Positions 1 to 9,102 are shown, numbered from the stretch's first letter. The stretch: 64,000 bases of DNA from an uncultured Dorea sp. (GCA_910589275.1 CAJUTH010000010.1:20775-84774), one strand, 5' to 3'. Notes: generated by a model not told the origin, from the sequence alone. A program made the numbers and translations.

Positions 1-155
1 GTTACAATCAACATCAGCAGCGCATTCATTCCAAAGTTATAAACTCCAAATGCAGATGCAGGCAACAGGGCAATCGTTACCATGAGCATAATATTGCTGG
101 AAGTAATCTTGGAACGTATATGCGGTGAAGACGAAATATTCAGTTTATTCTCCAC
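1..155 (-). CDS. rnfD: RnfD, electron transport complex subunit D (5' part only)
   Basis: Only the first 51 codons lie in the window; the gene runs off the left edge. The N-terminus reads VENKLNISSSPHIRSK and then turns hydrophobic (SNIMLMVTIALLPASAFGVYN would span the first membrane helix). This is the usual opening of RnfD/NqrB-like membrane subunits, which carry a covalent FMN and belong to the ferredoxin:NAD+ oxidoreductase pump in the cytoplasmic membrane. I chose the GTG at 155 because GAGGTG lies just upstream and no ATG fits. It sits 25 nt after the rnfC stop, in the same orientation, as expected for rnfCDGEAB. The identification depends mainly on the neighbour. Confidence 0.8.
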   Translation of the reverse strand, partial: MENKLNISSSPHIRSKITSSNIMLMVTIALLPASAFGVYNFGMNALLMLIV

Positions 156-180
156 TTTTGTTCACCTCTTCCTCTCTTTG

Positions 181-1500
181 TTATTTCTTTCTCCGGTTCG
201 CAAGAACAATCTTTCTCATAGAACCGATCGCCTGCTTTAACGGTCTCTTTGCGGGGCAGACATAGCTGCAGGAACCACACTCTACGCACTCCATACCGCT
301 CATCTTTTCAAATGCCTCGGAGTTATGATGCTGCGCATAATCAGCAAGCCTTGACGGAATAATCCGGCTTGGACATGCCTCCACGCACCGTCCGCAGTTG
401 ATGCATGCCGTCTCTTCTAACCCCTTTACCGGGTCTTTTAAGAAACTCAAAATGGAGGAAGATGTCTTGGTTACGGGAACATCCAGCGTAAACATAGCAA
501 ATCCCATCATCGGTCCTCCGGAAATCACCTTCTCAGGCTCTTCTTTAAATCCTCCGGCAGCCTCCACAAGCTCCATCTGGTTCATACCGAAGGGCGCCCG
601 GAAGTTCCCCGGCTCGTTCACAGCGTCGCCGCTTACCGTCACAATACGCTCGATCGACGGCATTCCCTTTACTACCGCCTGATATACGTTAATCATCGTC
701 TCCACGTTGTCAACCACGCAGCCGGCGTCAGCAGGAAGCATCGTAGAATTAATCGACCTTCCCGTCGTCGCATAAATAAGCTGACGCTCCGCGCCCTGAG
801 GGTACTTGGTCTTCAGCGCCATAACCTCCATACGGGGCTCGTCCTTTGTCAGCTCCTTCAGTTTTTCAATACAATCCGGCTTGTTATCCTCCACGCCAAA
901 AATACCTTTCGCGTGATCAAATACAGAGAGGATCACCTTCATGCCGCCTACCAAAAGCTCCGGCGTCTCCATCATCCGCCTGTAATCGGCAGTAATATAC
1001 GGCTCGCACTCTGCACAGTTTGCGATAATATAATCAATCTTCTCCGGTTCCTTCGGGGAGAGCTTCACTCTGGTTGGGAAGCCCGCGCCGCCCATACCTA
1101 CAACTCCGGCCTCTCCGATCGCACCTAAGATCTCCTCCTTCGTCATCTCTTCTAACGGCTTTACAGGAGCATATTCCACTTCCTCATATTCGCCGTCATT
1201 CTCTACCACGATGCAGTTCACCTTCGCACCCGTCGGATTAAAATGCGGCTCAATCGCTTTTACAGTGCCTGACACAGACGCGTAAATAGGCGCGGATACA
1301 AATCCGCCTGCTTCCGCTATCTTCTGGCCCCTAAGAACCCGGTCGCCCTTCGCAACAATCGGTGACGCCGGAGCCCCGATATGCTGTGAGAGCGGATAGA
1401 CCAGATCACCCTTCGGCTTCACATCGACAATTGCCTTGTCTTTCGCCAGACGCTTGCCGTCATCCGGATGAATTCCACCCTTAAATGTTAACAGTGCCAT
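181..1500 (-). CDS. rnfC: RnfC, ferredoxin:NAD+ oxidoreductase complex subunit C
   Basis: This is the peripheral NADH/FMN- and Fe-S-binding subunit of the Rnf complex, which couples ferredoxin oxidation to NAD+ reduction and ion export. The 439 aa are family-typical for Firmicutes. Visible parts: the N-terminal RnfC barrel domain (TFKGGIHPDDGK, residues 5-16), a lipoyl-like stretch around 40-85, the glycine-rich GMGGAGFPT nucleotide/FMN loop at 135-143, an SLBB-type middle region, and two ferredoxin motifs, CINCGRCVEACP (from 366) and CVECGSCSYVCP (from 405). The ATG at 1500 follows an AAGGAAGGAAGGG purine-rich ribosome-binding site. It is the first gene of its operon, with its own promoter upstream. 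Confidence is high. Confidence 0.97.
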   Translation of the reverse strand: MALLTFKGGIHPDDGKRLAKDKAIVDVKPKGDLVYPLSQHIGAPASPIVAKGDRVLRGQKIAEAGGFVSAPIYASVSGTVKAIEPHFNPTGAKVNCIVVENDGEYEEVEYAPVKPLEEMTKEEILGAIGEAGVVGMGGAGFPTRVKLSPKEPEKIDYIIANCAECEPYITADYRRMMETPELLVGGMKVILSVFDHAKGIFGVEDNKPDCIEKLKELTKDEPRMEVMALKTKYPQGAERQLIYATTGRSINSTMLPADAGCVVDNVETMINVYQAVVKGMPSIERIVTVSGDAVNEPGNFRAPFGMNQMELVEAAGGFKEEPEKVISGGPMMGFAMFTLDVPVTKTSSSILSFLKDPVKGLEETACINCGRCVEACPSRIIPSRLADYAQHHNSEAFEKMSGMECVECGSCSYVCPAKRPLKQAIGSMRKIVLANRRKK

Positions 1501-1533
1501 CCTTTTTCCCTTCCTTCCTTTAAAATCCTTCTG

Positions 1534-1563
1534 TTTATACTATACAAGAAAATGCTCTGTCAA
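1534..1563 (-). promoter_or_regulatory. Probable rnf operon promoter
   Basis: Read on the minus strand: TTGACA (1558-1563), 18 bases, TATAAA (1534-1539), ending 33 nt before the rnfC start. The -35 box is perfect and the spacing acceptable. Further upstream (1590-1650) there are AT-rich palindromic words such as CGTTAATTTAACG and GTTATTTAAC that could bind a regulator. I see no full match to a known operator. Confidence 0.6.
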
Positions 1564-1667
1564 TCCAGCTAATCAGAGACAAATTATTGTATATTTCGAG
1601 AAACATCTTGTCGGTTATTTAACAGATTTCGTCGTTAAATTAACGTTTTTTACCTTAACAAACACAG

Positions 1668-1698
1668 AAAGATAGAGATTTTTATCATCTCTATCTTT
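1668..1698 (-). terminator. Terminator hairpin downstream of the S1 protein gene
   Basis: AAAGATAGAGAT and ATCTCTATCTTT form a perfect 12-bp stem with a 7-nt loop, 42 nt after the S1 gene stop. The tail on the minus strand (CTGTGTTTGTT) is only moderately U-rich, so efficiency is uncertain. It closes the long operon that starts near 8988. Confidence 0.7.
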
Positions 1699-1739
1699 AC
1701 TGTCTATACTTTTATATAACCCGTTTTAACATATAAGAC

Positions 1740-2831
1740 CTAAGCCTCTCCATCCTCGTCATAAGCCTCAGAAGCCTCTGCCGGCTCTAAAGCCTTCATG
1801 CTCAGACTAATCTTCTTCTCCGCTTCATTCAGATCTACGATCTTCGCCGTGATCTCCTGACCCACAGACAATACATCCGAAGGCTTATCCACATGCGCCC
1901 GTGAGATCTGGGATACATGGAGCAGTGCGTCAACACCCGGCGCTAACTCTACAAAAGCGCCAAAGTCCGTCATTCTTGCAACACGGCCTGTAATCTCTGT
2001 TCCCACTGCATAATCTTCTGCAGCGTTCGCCCATGGATTGGTCTCCGGGAATTTCAAGCTGAGGGCAATCTTGGTATCGCGGATATCCTTTACCAGAACT
2101 TTCAGCTTCTCGCCTACCTGGAATACCTTCTTCGGATTCTCGATCCTTCCCCATGACATCTCAGACACATGCAGAAGTCCGTCGACACCGCCAAGGTCAA
2201 TAAACGCGCCAAAGTCTGTAATATTCTTAACAATGCCTTCCATCGTATCTCCGATATTGAGATTTGCGAAGAGTTCTCTCTGCTTCTCTGCGCGCTCTGC
2301 AACTAATAGCTGCCTTCTGTCGCCAATCACCCGGTTTCTTCTCGGATTAAACTCGCTGATAACAAATTCAATCTCCTGTCCCTGATATTTGTTCAGATCC
2401 TTCTCATATGTATCTGAAACAAGGCTTGCCGGGATAAATACTCTCGCCTCATCCACAACGACGCTTAAGCCGCCGCCAAGGATCTGCGTAACAGGCGCTT
2501 TCAGAACCTCTTTGTTCTCAAAGGCCTCTCTCAATCTCTCGTTGCCCCTTTCGGCAACCAGTCTCTTGTAAGTCAGCAGCACCTGACCTTCGCCGTCATT
2601 CACTTTCAAAACCTTCACTGTCATCGGGTCTCCGACAGATACCATGGTAGTAAGATCAGCATTCGACTCATTGGTATACTCGCTTCTCGTAATGATTCCG
2701 TCAGCCTTATAACCTATATTTAAAATAATCTCATCAGGCTTAACGTCGATGACGGTACCGTCTACCACCTCTCCATTGCGTATCGTCTTCAATGACTCTT
2801 CTAACATCTGTTCAAAAGTTAATTCTGACAT
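1740..2831 (-). CDS. S1 RNA-binding domain protein (ribosomal protein S1-like)
   Basis: The 363-aa protein has four S1/OB-fold repeats: about 17-90, 108-180, 197-265 and 282-350. The last two are the best conserved, with ITDFGAFIDLGGVDGLLHVSE and MTDFGAFVELAPGVDALLHVS. The tail is acidic. In many Clostridia this protein is fused to IspH; here it is separate but overlaps the ispH 3' end by 20 nt. I chose the ATG at 2831 because GAGGAGG, lying inside the ispH coding sequence, is 8 nt away, so the two genes are probably translationally coupled. The family binds mRNA and the 30S subunit, but a true RpsA role in Firmicutes is debated, so I give no symbol. Confidence 0.92.
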   Translation of the reverse strand: MSELTFEQMLEESLKTIRNGEVVDGTVIDVKPDEIILNIGYKADGIITRSEYTNESNADLTTMVSVGDPMTVKVLKVNDGEGQVLLTYKRLVAERGNERLREAFENKEVLKAPVTQILGGGLSVVVDEARVFIPASLVSDTYEKDLNKYQGQEIEFVISEFNPRRNRVIGDRRQLLVAERAEKQRELFANLNIGDTMEGIVKNITDFGAFIDLGGVDGLLHVSEMSWGRIENPKKVFQVGEKLKVLVKDIRDTKIALSLKFPETNPWANAAEDYAVGTEITGRVARMTDFGAFVELAPGVDALLHVSQISRAHVDKPSDVLSVGQEITAKIVDLNEAEKKISLSMKALEPAEASEAYDEDGEA

Positions 2832-3666
2832 AATTTTGAACCTCCTCAATTATTTTATTGGGCGTGGATGCCCCTGCTGTAATACCTACTGTTTCCACGG
2901 ACCTTAATTGATTCATATCCAAATCGTCAAGTGTCTGTATATAGTACGTATTGTTACATGCATGATTGCATATTTCAAATAATTTCTGGGTATTGGAGCT
3001 ATGCATATCTCCCACGACAATCATCGCGTCTACCCCATCTGCAATACTTTCTGCTTCTTTCTGACGTTCCGTTGTGGCATTGCAAATCGTATTTAAAACA
3101 ATTATATCATAACCCTTTTTTAAAATAATTTCAACTATATCTTTGAATTTATTGTAATTATATGTCGTCTGGGCAACAACACATATTTTCTTATCCTCCG
3201 GCAGAACCAGTCCGGCTGCATCCTCTATGGTTGAAACCACCACGGATTCCCTGCCCGCCCATCCTTTGATTCCTTCCACCTCCGGATGGTCGGCGTTTCC
3301 AATAATTACCAGTACATTCCCTTTTTCCTCTTCCTCCATGGCAATCCGATGAATTTTTTTTACATAGGGGCAAGTCGCGTCCACATAGGGAATCCCAAGT
3401 TCCTCCAGTCTGTCGCAGACCCGTTTCGGAACTCCGTGGGAACGGATAATCACAATCCCGTCTTTTGCCTGTTCCAGTTCGTCTTCCTCCCGAAGAACCG
3501 TAACCCCTCTTGCTTCCATGTCCTTAATTACCTCTGCATTGTGTATGATAGGGCCATAGGTATATATCTTCCTGCCCGGATGTTTGGCAATCTGCCTGTA
3601 TACCGTATCCACCGCCCTTTTCACTCCAAAACAAAAACCTGCTGTCTTTGCAAGAATTACATTCAT
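2812..3666 (-). CDS. ispH: 4-hydroxy-3-methylbut-2-enyl diphosphate reductase IspH
   Basis: IspH is the last enzyme of the MEP isoprenoid pathway and reduces HMBPP to IPP and DMAPP with a [4Fe-4S] cluster. The 284 aa contain the three cluster cysteines in their family contexts: AGFCFGVKRAVD (C12), DATCPYVKK (C99) and NTICNATTERQ (C195). The HGVP (76-80) and QTTYN (166-170) segments are also typical. The ATG at 3666 begins MNVILAKTAG, the usual N-terminus, and is preceded by GAGGAAATAGT. An ATG at 3681 in frame is possible but less likely. It lies between cmk and the S1 gene, a common Clostridial arrangement. Confidence 0.96.
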   Translation of the reverse strand: MNVILAKTAGFCFGVKRAVDTVYRQIAKHPGRKIYTYGPIIHNAEVIKDMEARGVTVLREEDELEQAKDGIVIIRSHGVPKRVCDRLEELGIPYVDATCPYVKKIHRIAMEEEEKGNVLVIIGNADHPEVEGIKGWAGRESVVVSTIEDAAGLVLPEDKKICVVAQTTYNYNKFKDIVEIILKKGYDIIVLNTICNATTERQKEAESIADGVDAMIVVGDMHSSNTQKLFEICNHACNNTYYIQTLDDLDMNQLRSVETVGITAGASTPNKIIEEVQNYVRINF

Positions 3667-3736
3667 ACTATTTCCTCTCATTCTGCCGTTTTATACGCTG
3701 CCGCCTGTCGCTGCATCAGACAGACAATATGCGGAT

Positions 3737-4396
3737 TTATGAATTGCACAGCTTTAGAATCGCATCCGTCACCTCTTTGATCGTCATATCGGAGCTGTCA
3801 ATCAATACAGCGTCCTCTGCCTGCCTAAGAGGCGCGGTCTCTCTTGTCATGTCCCGGTGGTCCCTCTCTTTAATATCGGCCGCAATCTGCTCCATATCAC
3901 AGGCTGCTCCTTTCGCCGCAAGCTCCTCATACCGCCTTTTCGCCCTTGTCTCCACACTGGCGGTAAGATATACTTTTACATCTGCATCTGGCAGAATATT
4001 GGTTCCAATATCCCTTCCATCCATCACAACATCCTTTTCCTTTGCCAGAGTCCGCTGCAGCATAAGAAGTTTCTCTCTCACCTCCGGAATCGGGGAACTC
4101 TTAGACGCCATATCGCCAACCGCCTCTTCCCTGAGCCTTCCGGTAATATTTTCACCATTCAAATAAATCTGCTGCACGCCGTTCTCATACCCGATGCTTA
4201 CATCCGCATCCTGGCAGGCCCGGATAATTCCTTTCGTATCCTCCGGCAGGATATGATTCTTCAGAAAATAAACCGCAAGCCCTCTGTACATCGCCCCGGT
4301 ATCTACATAGATATATCCTTTCCTCTGTGCCACCTGCTTTGCAATGGTACTTTTTCCCGCTCCCGCCGGTCCGTCAATCGCTATATTATATCCCAT
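3737..4396 (-). CDS. cmk: Cytidylate kinase
   Basis: Cytidylate kinase phosphorylates CMP and dCMP with ATP in the cytoplasm. The 219 aa match the family length. The P-loop GPAGAGKST is at residues 9-17, followed by YVDTGAMYRGLA for substrate binding, VMDGRDIGT in the CMP-binding region and a basic RAKRRYEEL lid. It sits 23 nt after the YcxB-like gene and 70 nt before ispH, inside the same run. Confidence 0.97.
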   Translation of the reverse strand: MGYNIAIDGPAGAGKSTIAKQVAQRKGYIYVDTGAMYRGLAVYFLKNHILPEDTKGIIRACQDADVSIGYENGVQQIYLNGENITGRLREEAVGDMASKSSPIPEVREKLLMLQRTLAKEKDVVMDGRDIGTNILPDADVKVYLTASVETRAKRRYEELAAKGAACDMEQIAADIKERDHRDMTRETAPLRQAEDAVLIDSSDMTIKEVTDAILKLCNS

Positions 4397-4419
4397 ACTG
4401 CCTACGCCTTTCTAAATTA

Positions 4420-4863
4420 TTATAACAATTCAATTCCCTTCTTAACCTTTGTGCACCGTTCCAGAAGGAACTTCTTCAAATCCGCAAGACTTCTGCCCTT
4501 TACGCTTCCCTTCTTCAAACCAAGGAATGATTCCTTTTTCCGCTTCTTTCCCGCTACAAAAACCAGCGTAGTGGCTGTCTCGTATATTGCCTCAATCTCT
4601 GTATACTGGTATTCCTGAATCACGTCGCCTGTGGTACACACAAAATGGTCTTCAAAAAATTCTGCTTTGATCGTCCGCTCCCTGCGGCTGATTTTCCGGA
4701 TTTCCTTCCAGCGTTCGTCAGTCTTTTCTAGAACCTTTTCCCGGATATCCGGAGATTTAAATATTCCGATCCTCTTCGAATTCTTGTAGCTGTAATAGGC
4801 GTCAAACATCTCTTCAACAGCCTTCTTTGACTCTCTGTACTCCATATAAAACTTTGCTTCCAC
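4420..4863 (-). CDS. YcxB-like domain protein
   Basis: A 147-aa protein whose C-terminal half (about 68-140, FFEDHFVCTTGDVIQEYQY then LVFVAGKKRKESFLGLKKG-like text) resembles the YcxB-like C-terminal domain, a small beta-rich module of unknown function. In other proteins this domain follows two membrane helices; here there are none, and the N-terminal half is charged and probably helical. The start is GTG at 4863 with GGAGG 8 nt upstream. It lies 18 nt after the flavoprotein gene and is probably cotranscribed. Function is unknown. Confidence 0.7.
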   Translation of the reverse strand: MEAKFYMEYRESKKAVEEMFDAYYSYKNSKRIGIFKSPDIREKVLEKTDERWKEIRKISRRERTIKAEFFEDHFVCTTGDVIQEYQYTEIEAIYETATTLVFVAGKKRKKESFLGLKKGSVKGRSLADLKKFLLERCTKVKKGIELL

Positions 4864-4881
4864 TTACGTACCTCCTATCCC

Positions 4882-6108
4882 TTATCGTATCGCCTGTGCC
4901 GCCGTATATGCACTAGACCATGCAATCTGCAGATTAAATCCGCCGGTTACTGCATCCAAATCCAGCACTTCCCCTGCGAAATACAGATTCGGAACTTTCT
5001 TTGATTCCATCGTTCCCGGATCGATTTCCTTCACCGAGACGCCGCCCCGGGTAATAATCGCTTCATTATAATCCCTTAAGCCTGTCAGCGTAAGCCTCAA
5101 ATCCTTGATCAGCCGCACAAATTTCCTGCGCTCTTCCCTTGAAACAGCATTCACCTGTTTCTCCGGAGAAATCCCGCTTAACTGCACCATAACAGGAATC
5201 AATTTAGCCGGAAACATCTTTCCAAGCGCATTCTTAAACTGGCGGTTCTTGTTCTCCTCAAAATCCCTCAGCACTCTATGATCGAGCTGTTTCTCGGAGA
5301 GCGCGGGCTTTAAATCAATAGAAAGGGTAAGATTTTCTTTCTTCAGCCAATCTCCAATCCTGCTGCTGGCGCTTAAAATAACCGGACCGCTGACCCCGTA
5401 GTGGGTAAACAGCATCTCTCCAAATTCCTCATACAGCTTCCTGCCGCCCATCCAAACCGATACTGCTGCATTTTTCACCGCCAGCCCTTGAAGCGCCGTA
5501 ACCCAGGGCTCCTTCGTTTCTATGGGAACCAATCCCGGCGACAGACTCTTTACCTCATGTCCAAAGGACTTGGCCCACCGATAACCGTCTCCCGTGGAGC
5601 CGGTGGACGGATAAGATAAACCGCCCGTAGTGATCACACAGCTATCCCCCGAAAATTTCCGGCCGTCTTCTGTCTGCACTGAAAAGCCTTTCTTCTCCGG
5701 AATAATTTCCTTCACAGCCGAATTCAAATGCAGGATTACTTTCTGTCTCTTCATTTCTTCTGTCAGCACCCGGATCACATCAAAAGAATGGTCCGAAGCC
5801 GGAAATACCCGGCCGCCCCGTTCTACTTTCAGCTTTAACCCCAGTTTTTCAAAAAACTGCATCACATTCTGATTTGAATATCCATAAAAACTACTGTACA
5901 AAAATCTGGAATTACTTAAAACTGCTTCAAACAGCTCCTCCATATCACAGGCATTGGTAAGATTGCATCTCCCTTTTCCTGTAATAAATAACTTCCTGCC
6001 AGGACGGTCGTTCTTTTCAAACACCTGAACCTGATGCCCCAGCTTCGCGGCATGTATGGCCGCAAACATGCCCGCCGCGCCTGCGCCTACAATCAACACT
6101 CTGCTCAT
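4882..6108 (-). CDS. NAD(P)/FAD-dependent oxidoreductase, HI0933/BaiN family
   Basis: The 408-aa flavoprotein has the N-terminal dinucleotide-binding GAGAAG (8-13), the family signature GKGRCNLTN near 50, and the C-terminal ITRGGVSVKEIDP and AGEVLDLDAVTGGFNLQIAW blocks that close the FAD site. This is the HI0933/YhiN/BaiN family. One member (BaiN) takes part in bile acid 7-dehydroxylation, but most are uncharacterised, so I do not infer that role here. The ATG at 6108 overlaps the RpiR stop (TAGTATG). Upstream ATG (6120) and TTG (6129) codons are in frame but lack good spacing. The gene order flavoprotein-cmk-ispH is common in Lachnospiraceae. Confidence 0.9.
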   Translation of the reverse strand: MSRVLIVGAGAAGMFAAIHAAKLGHQVQVFEKNDRPGRKLFITGKGRCNLTNACDMEELFEAVLSNSRFLYSSFYGYSNQNVMQFFEKLGLKLKVERGGRVFPASDHSFDVIRVLTEEMKRQKVILHLNSAVKEIIPEKKGFSVQTEDGRKFSGDSCVITTGGLSYPSTGSTGDGYRWAKSFGHEVKSLSPGLVPIETKEPWVTALQGLAVKNAAVSVWMGGRKLYEEFGEMLFTHYGVSGPVILSASSRIGDWLKKENLTLSIDLKPALSEKQLDHRVLRDFEENKNRQFKNALGKMFPAKLIPVMVQLSGISPEKQVNAVSREERRKFVRLIKDLRLTLTGLRDYNEAIITRGGVSVKEIDPGTMESKKVPNLYFAGEVLDLDAVTGGFNLQIAWSSAYTAAQAIR

Positions 6109-6109
6109 A

Positions 6110-7030
6110 CTACTCTTCATCTCCGCCAAGGTTGTGAAATTCCACCTTGTCCGTTACCATATTCAGTTCGTCTTTACTGTATACCTCATACTCATCCCAG
6201 ATCTGCTCCAGCATTTCCAGCGTGGACACAACTTCCTTCTGCTTCTTCATGCACAGGGCAACCACCAGCGCATTTACAACGCTCAGAGGCGCCACCAGCG
6301 AATCTACAATGGAGGCCATATCACTTCTTGCAATCAGGTTGCAGGAAGAATACAGATTAATGGGGGAATGAACGCTGTCCGTCAGCGTAATCACCTTCGC
6401 GCTCCTGTTGCTGGCAAATTCCAGCGCTTTTAGCGTCCGCATAGAATACCGAGGAAAACTAATTCCGATTACCACATCCTCTTTCCCGACGCGGATCATC
6501 TGTTCAAAAATCTCGCTGGAGGTGTTTGAATTGATCAGGGTCACATCCTCGCAGATCAAATGCAGATAATAGCTTAAGAAGCTTGCAAGAGGCGCGCAGC
6601 TTCGGATACCGATCACATAGATCCTCCTTGCATTTAATATGGTATCTACTGACATTTCAAATGCATCCTGATCCACGCTCCCCATGGTCAGCTTAATTTT
6701 CTCGATGTCCGACTGCAGCACCGACGCTAAGATCTCTCCCTGACTAATACGCCCATAGGTTACCTCCATTCTCTGGATGGAATTCAGCTTCGTCCTTACC
6801 AATTCCTCCAACGCCTTTTGAAATTCCGGATATCCCTTATAGCCCAAGGTCATAGCAAACCGGACTACCGTAGATTCGCTGACGCCCACCACTTCTCCCA
6901 TTCTGGCTGCCGTGAGAAACGCCGCCTTGTCATATTCCTGACGGATATAATCCGCCAGTTTTTTCTGCCCTTTGCTAAGTCTTGAATATTTTTCGTCAAT
7001 CTTATTGAGCAATTCATTATTTGTTCTCAT
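6110..7030 (-). CDS. MurR/RpiR family transcriptional regulator
   Basis: A 306-aa regulator. An RpiR helix-turn-helix domain covers about 1-77, with the recognition part around GVSESTVVRFAMTLGYKGYPEFQ. A SIS sugar-phosphate-binding domain follows at about 115-260 (RRIYVIGIRSCAPLASFLSYY, then DVVIGISFPRYSMRTLKALE). Family members sense phosphosugars, but no sugar genes flank this one, so the ligand is unknown. I chose the ATG at 7030 because GGAAG lies 5 nt upstream; an in-frame start at 7066 has no ribosome-binding site. Confidence 0.9.
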   Translation of the reverse strand: MRTNNELLNKIDEKYSRLSKGQKKLADYIRQEYDKAAFLTAARMGEVVGVSESTVVRFAMTLGYKGYPEFQKALEELVRTKLNSIQRMEVTYGRISQGEILASVLQSDIEKIKLTMGSVDQDAFEMSVDTILNARRIYVIGIRSCAPLASFLSYYLHLICEDVTLINSNTSSEIFEQMIRVGKEDVVIGISFPRYSMRTLKALEFASNRSAKVITLTDSVHSPINLYSSCNLIARSDMASIVDSLVAPLSVVNALVVALCMKKQKEVVSTLEMLEQIWDEYEVYSKDELNMVTDKVEFHNLGGDEE

Positions 7031-7089
7031 AACCGCTTCCACTCTTTCCTGATCTCTGCAAGGCATAGATAAGACAGAATCCCCCTTAT

Positions 7090-7569
7090 CTAGGATTCTG
7101 CCTTCTCTTTCTCAGAATTATTCTCGTTATCCTCTCTTTTCTTTTCCAGCCGTTTCCCCTTGGCAAACTCCTTCTCGAATAGCTTATGGATCTGTGGATA
7201 ACTCTTTTTCAATGAAATCGGCCTTCCCTGTTCATTTAGGAAGCAATGTTTGGTCACGCCTTTACACTGGACCATATTTGTCGACTTATCGATCACCTGA
7301 TAGGACACCGCAAGTTTAATGCCGTTGTACTCTGTGATAACAGCCCGGATCAGCACATTACCGCCAAAGCGTACCATGCGGAGGAAATCCGCCTCCACAG
7401 ATAGAACCGGACTGATAATTCCCATCTCCTCCATTTTCTGATAGCTGATTCCCATCTGATCCATTAGATTAATCCTTGCTTCTTCAAACCACCGGATATA
7501 ATTAGAATGATGCACAATTCCCATCTGGTCAGTTTCATAATATTGTACTTTATGCCTATATAATTTCAT
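7090..7569 (-). CDS. Acyl-CoA thioesterase, YbgC/4-hydroxybenzoyl-CoA thioesterase family
   Basis: A 159-aa single hotdog-fold protein. The motif YYETDQMGIVHHSNYIRWFEEAR near the N-terminus holds the catalytic aspartate (D14) and the helix that binds CoA esters. The last 30 residues are highly charged and look disordered. It probably hydrolyses short acyl-CoA esters; the substrate is not evident. It begins 15 nt after the aldo/keto reductase. A GGATTCT/AGAATCC hairpin at its stop codon (about 7079-7102) could attenuate readthrough into the RpiR gene. Confidence 0.88.
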   Translation of the reverse strand: MKLYRHKVQYYETDQMGIVHHSNYIRWFEEARINLMDQMGISYQKMEEMGIISPVLSVEADFLRMVRFGGNVLIRAVITEYNGIKLAVSYQVIDKSTNMVQCKGVTKHCFLNEQGRPISLKKSYPQIHKLFEKEFAKGKRLEKKREDNENNSEKEKAES

Positions 7570-7584
7570 CTTTCATCTTTCCTT

Positions 7585-8472
7585 CTAGTCCGTCGGCAGA
7601 CACAGACTTTTTGAGGTCCCTCTGGTACTTCCTCCGTCAGGATGAAGCCCTGACCACCCGGTCTGTGCAAATGTTCCCAAACGGTACATATCTTCTCTGG
7701 TAATTTCAAATCCAAATACGTCCTGATTCTGCTTCATCCGCTCCATAGCCGAAGACTTGGGCAGCGGTACGATCCCTCTCTGCACCGCGTACCGGATGCA
7801 GAGCTGGGCGGCAGACACCTTATAATGTCCCGCGATCTCTAAAATCATCGGATTATTTAAAAGCGCGCTCCGTCCGATCGGACTCCATGCCTGAACAAGG
7901 ATGTCTCTCTCCTGGCAATACTGTACCGTCAGCTCCTGCGTATATCCCGGATGAAATTCAATCTGATTCACCGCCGGCTTCACATGACAGTGTTCCAACA
8001 GATTCTCAATATGATGAGGAAGAAAATTACTGACGCCGATCGCCCTTATCTTTCCTTCCTCATATAATTCTTCCATTCCCTTCCATGTATCAATATCCAG
8101 CCTCTTCCAGTCCTCATACCCTTCTTCCGGAATCGGCCAGTGGATCAGGTACAGATCCAGGTAATCCGTCTGAAGACGGTCAAGAGTTCTTTCAAACGCT
8201 TCCTTTACTTCCCGGTATCCCATCTCCGTCTTCCATGCCTTAGATGTAAGAAACAGCTCTTCTCTGGGAATCTGCTTTTCCCTAACAGCCTTCCCAAGAC
8301 TTTCTTCCGTCTCATAAAAGGAAGCTGTATCAAAATACCTGTATCCTGCGTCGATCGCCGTTTTCAGCACTTCCGTGCTCTGACCGTCCGCCGCTTTAAA
8401 CGTTCCAAATCCTACGCAAGGATTCTTTACCCCGTTATTTAATGTATAACTGTCATAAATCGTCTTCATCAT
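7585..8472 (-). CDS. Aldo/keto reductase
   Basis: An NADPH-dependent aldo/keto reductase of 295 aa with a TIM-barrel fold. The catalytic tetrad is readable: D48 and Y53 (YFDTASFYETEESLG), K78 (LTSKAWK) and H111 (YLIHWPIP). The C-terminal IPLPKSS-like cofactor loop appears as VPLPKSSAMERMKQN. The carbonyl substrate cannot be told from the sequence. Two adjacent ATG codons (8472, 8469) follow AAAGGAAAA. The gene begins 9 nt after the SEC-C gene and is cotranscribed with it. Confidence 0.92.
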   Translation of the reverse strand: MMKTIYDSYTLNNGVKNPCVGFGTFKAADGQSTEVLKTAIDAGYRYFDTASFYETEESLGKAVREKQIPREELFLTSKAWKTEMGYREVKEAFERTLDRLQTDYLDLYLIHWPIPEEGYEDWKRLDIDTWKGMEELYEEGKIRAIGVSNFLPHHIENLLEHCHVKPAVNQIEFHPGYTQELTVQYCQERDILVQAWSPIGRSALLNNPMILEIAGHYKVSAAQLCIRYAVQRGIVPLPKSSAMERMKQNQDVFGFEITREDMYRLGTFAQTGWSGLHPDGGSTRGTSKSLCLPTD

Positions 8473-8481
8473 TATTTTCCT

Positions 8482-8988
8482 TTATCTTCCGCAGCACTTC
8501 TTATACTTCTTCCCGCTCCCGCAAGGACATGGATCGTTACGGCCAATCTTCTTCTCCTTGCGGATTGTGCCGGACTCCTTCTGCTCCTTATACAAAGACT
8601 TCAATTCGTCCTCTGTGAAAATACTCTTCCACTGAGGAAGTCCATACAGCCAATCCGCCTTTGCAGCAACCATATTTTTATAGAGAAGCGCCTTGTCAAA
8701 TACCAGATTCACCTGCGTTTCCTCATCCATCGTCTCAATCGGATTGGCTTCTTTCAGACTATCATTAATACCGTCAAGGAAGCCGGTCATAGTCAGTACG
8801 CTCTGACCATACTTTTCCGCCAATTCCTTTACCGTTCCGCGGACCTCCGTATCCGGCTCGTCCAAAAGCTTCTCATAAATCCCTTTCTCGATCTGGAAAT
8901 AGTCATCCCAAAATTTCTGAAGCTGTCCTCTGTCCGCCTGTTCGTTATATGCGATTTTACGCCACTGATCTAATAATGCCGCACCCAT
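8482..8988 (-). CDS. SEC-C metal-binding motif protein
   Basis: A 168-aa, mostly helical protein with a C-terminal zinc-binding SEC-C motif, [17 protein letters not shown], as found at the end of SecA. It lacks any SecA ATPase domain. Its role is unknown; free-standing SEC-C proteins may bind ribosomes or proteins. I shortened the gene to the ATG at 8988 because AGGAG lies 9 nt upstream, while the longer reading frame from 9066 would start inside the promoter. It is the first gene of the run ending with the S1 gene. Confidence 0.85.
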   Translation of the reverse strand: MGAALLDQWRKIAYNEQADRGQLQKFWDDYFQIEKGIYEKLLDEPDTEVRGTVKELAEKYGQSVLTMTGFLDGINDSLKEANPIETMDEETQVNLVFDKALLYKNMVAAKADWLYGLPQWKSIFTEDELKSLYKEQKESGTIRKEKKIGRNDPCPCGSGKKYKKCCGR

Positions 8989-9054
8989 ACTGATAATCTC
9001 CTTTATCCTAAATAAATTTTCCAAATTGACTTCTGTCATTTTTCTGCACAAACT

Positions 9055-9082
9055 ATTATATACCATTTGTCATAATTTTCAA
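9055..9082 (-). promoter_or_regulatory. Promoter for the SEC-C gene and its operon
   Basis: On the minus strand TTGAAA (9077-9082), 16 bases, then a perfect TATAAT (9055-9060). The start of transcription would fall near 9048, leaving about 60 nt of leader to the ATG at 8988. It supports that start over the longer frame. Confidence 0.75.
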
Positions 9083-9102
9083 AGCTTTTCCTTATTATTA
9101 AT

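Noticed and set aside
1590..1660. Rex operator before rnfC
   Set aside because: TGTTAA half-sites occur, but no full TTGTTAA-4-TTAACAA palindrome is present.
4882..6108. Bile acid 7-dehydroxylation role (BaiN)
   Set aside because: Only family membership supports it. No bai genes are nearby and the family is nearly universal in the group.
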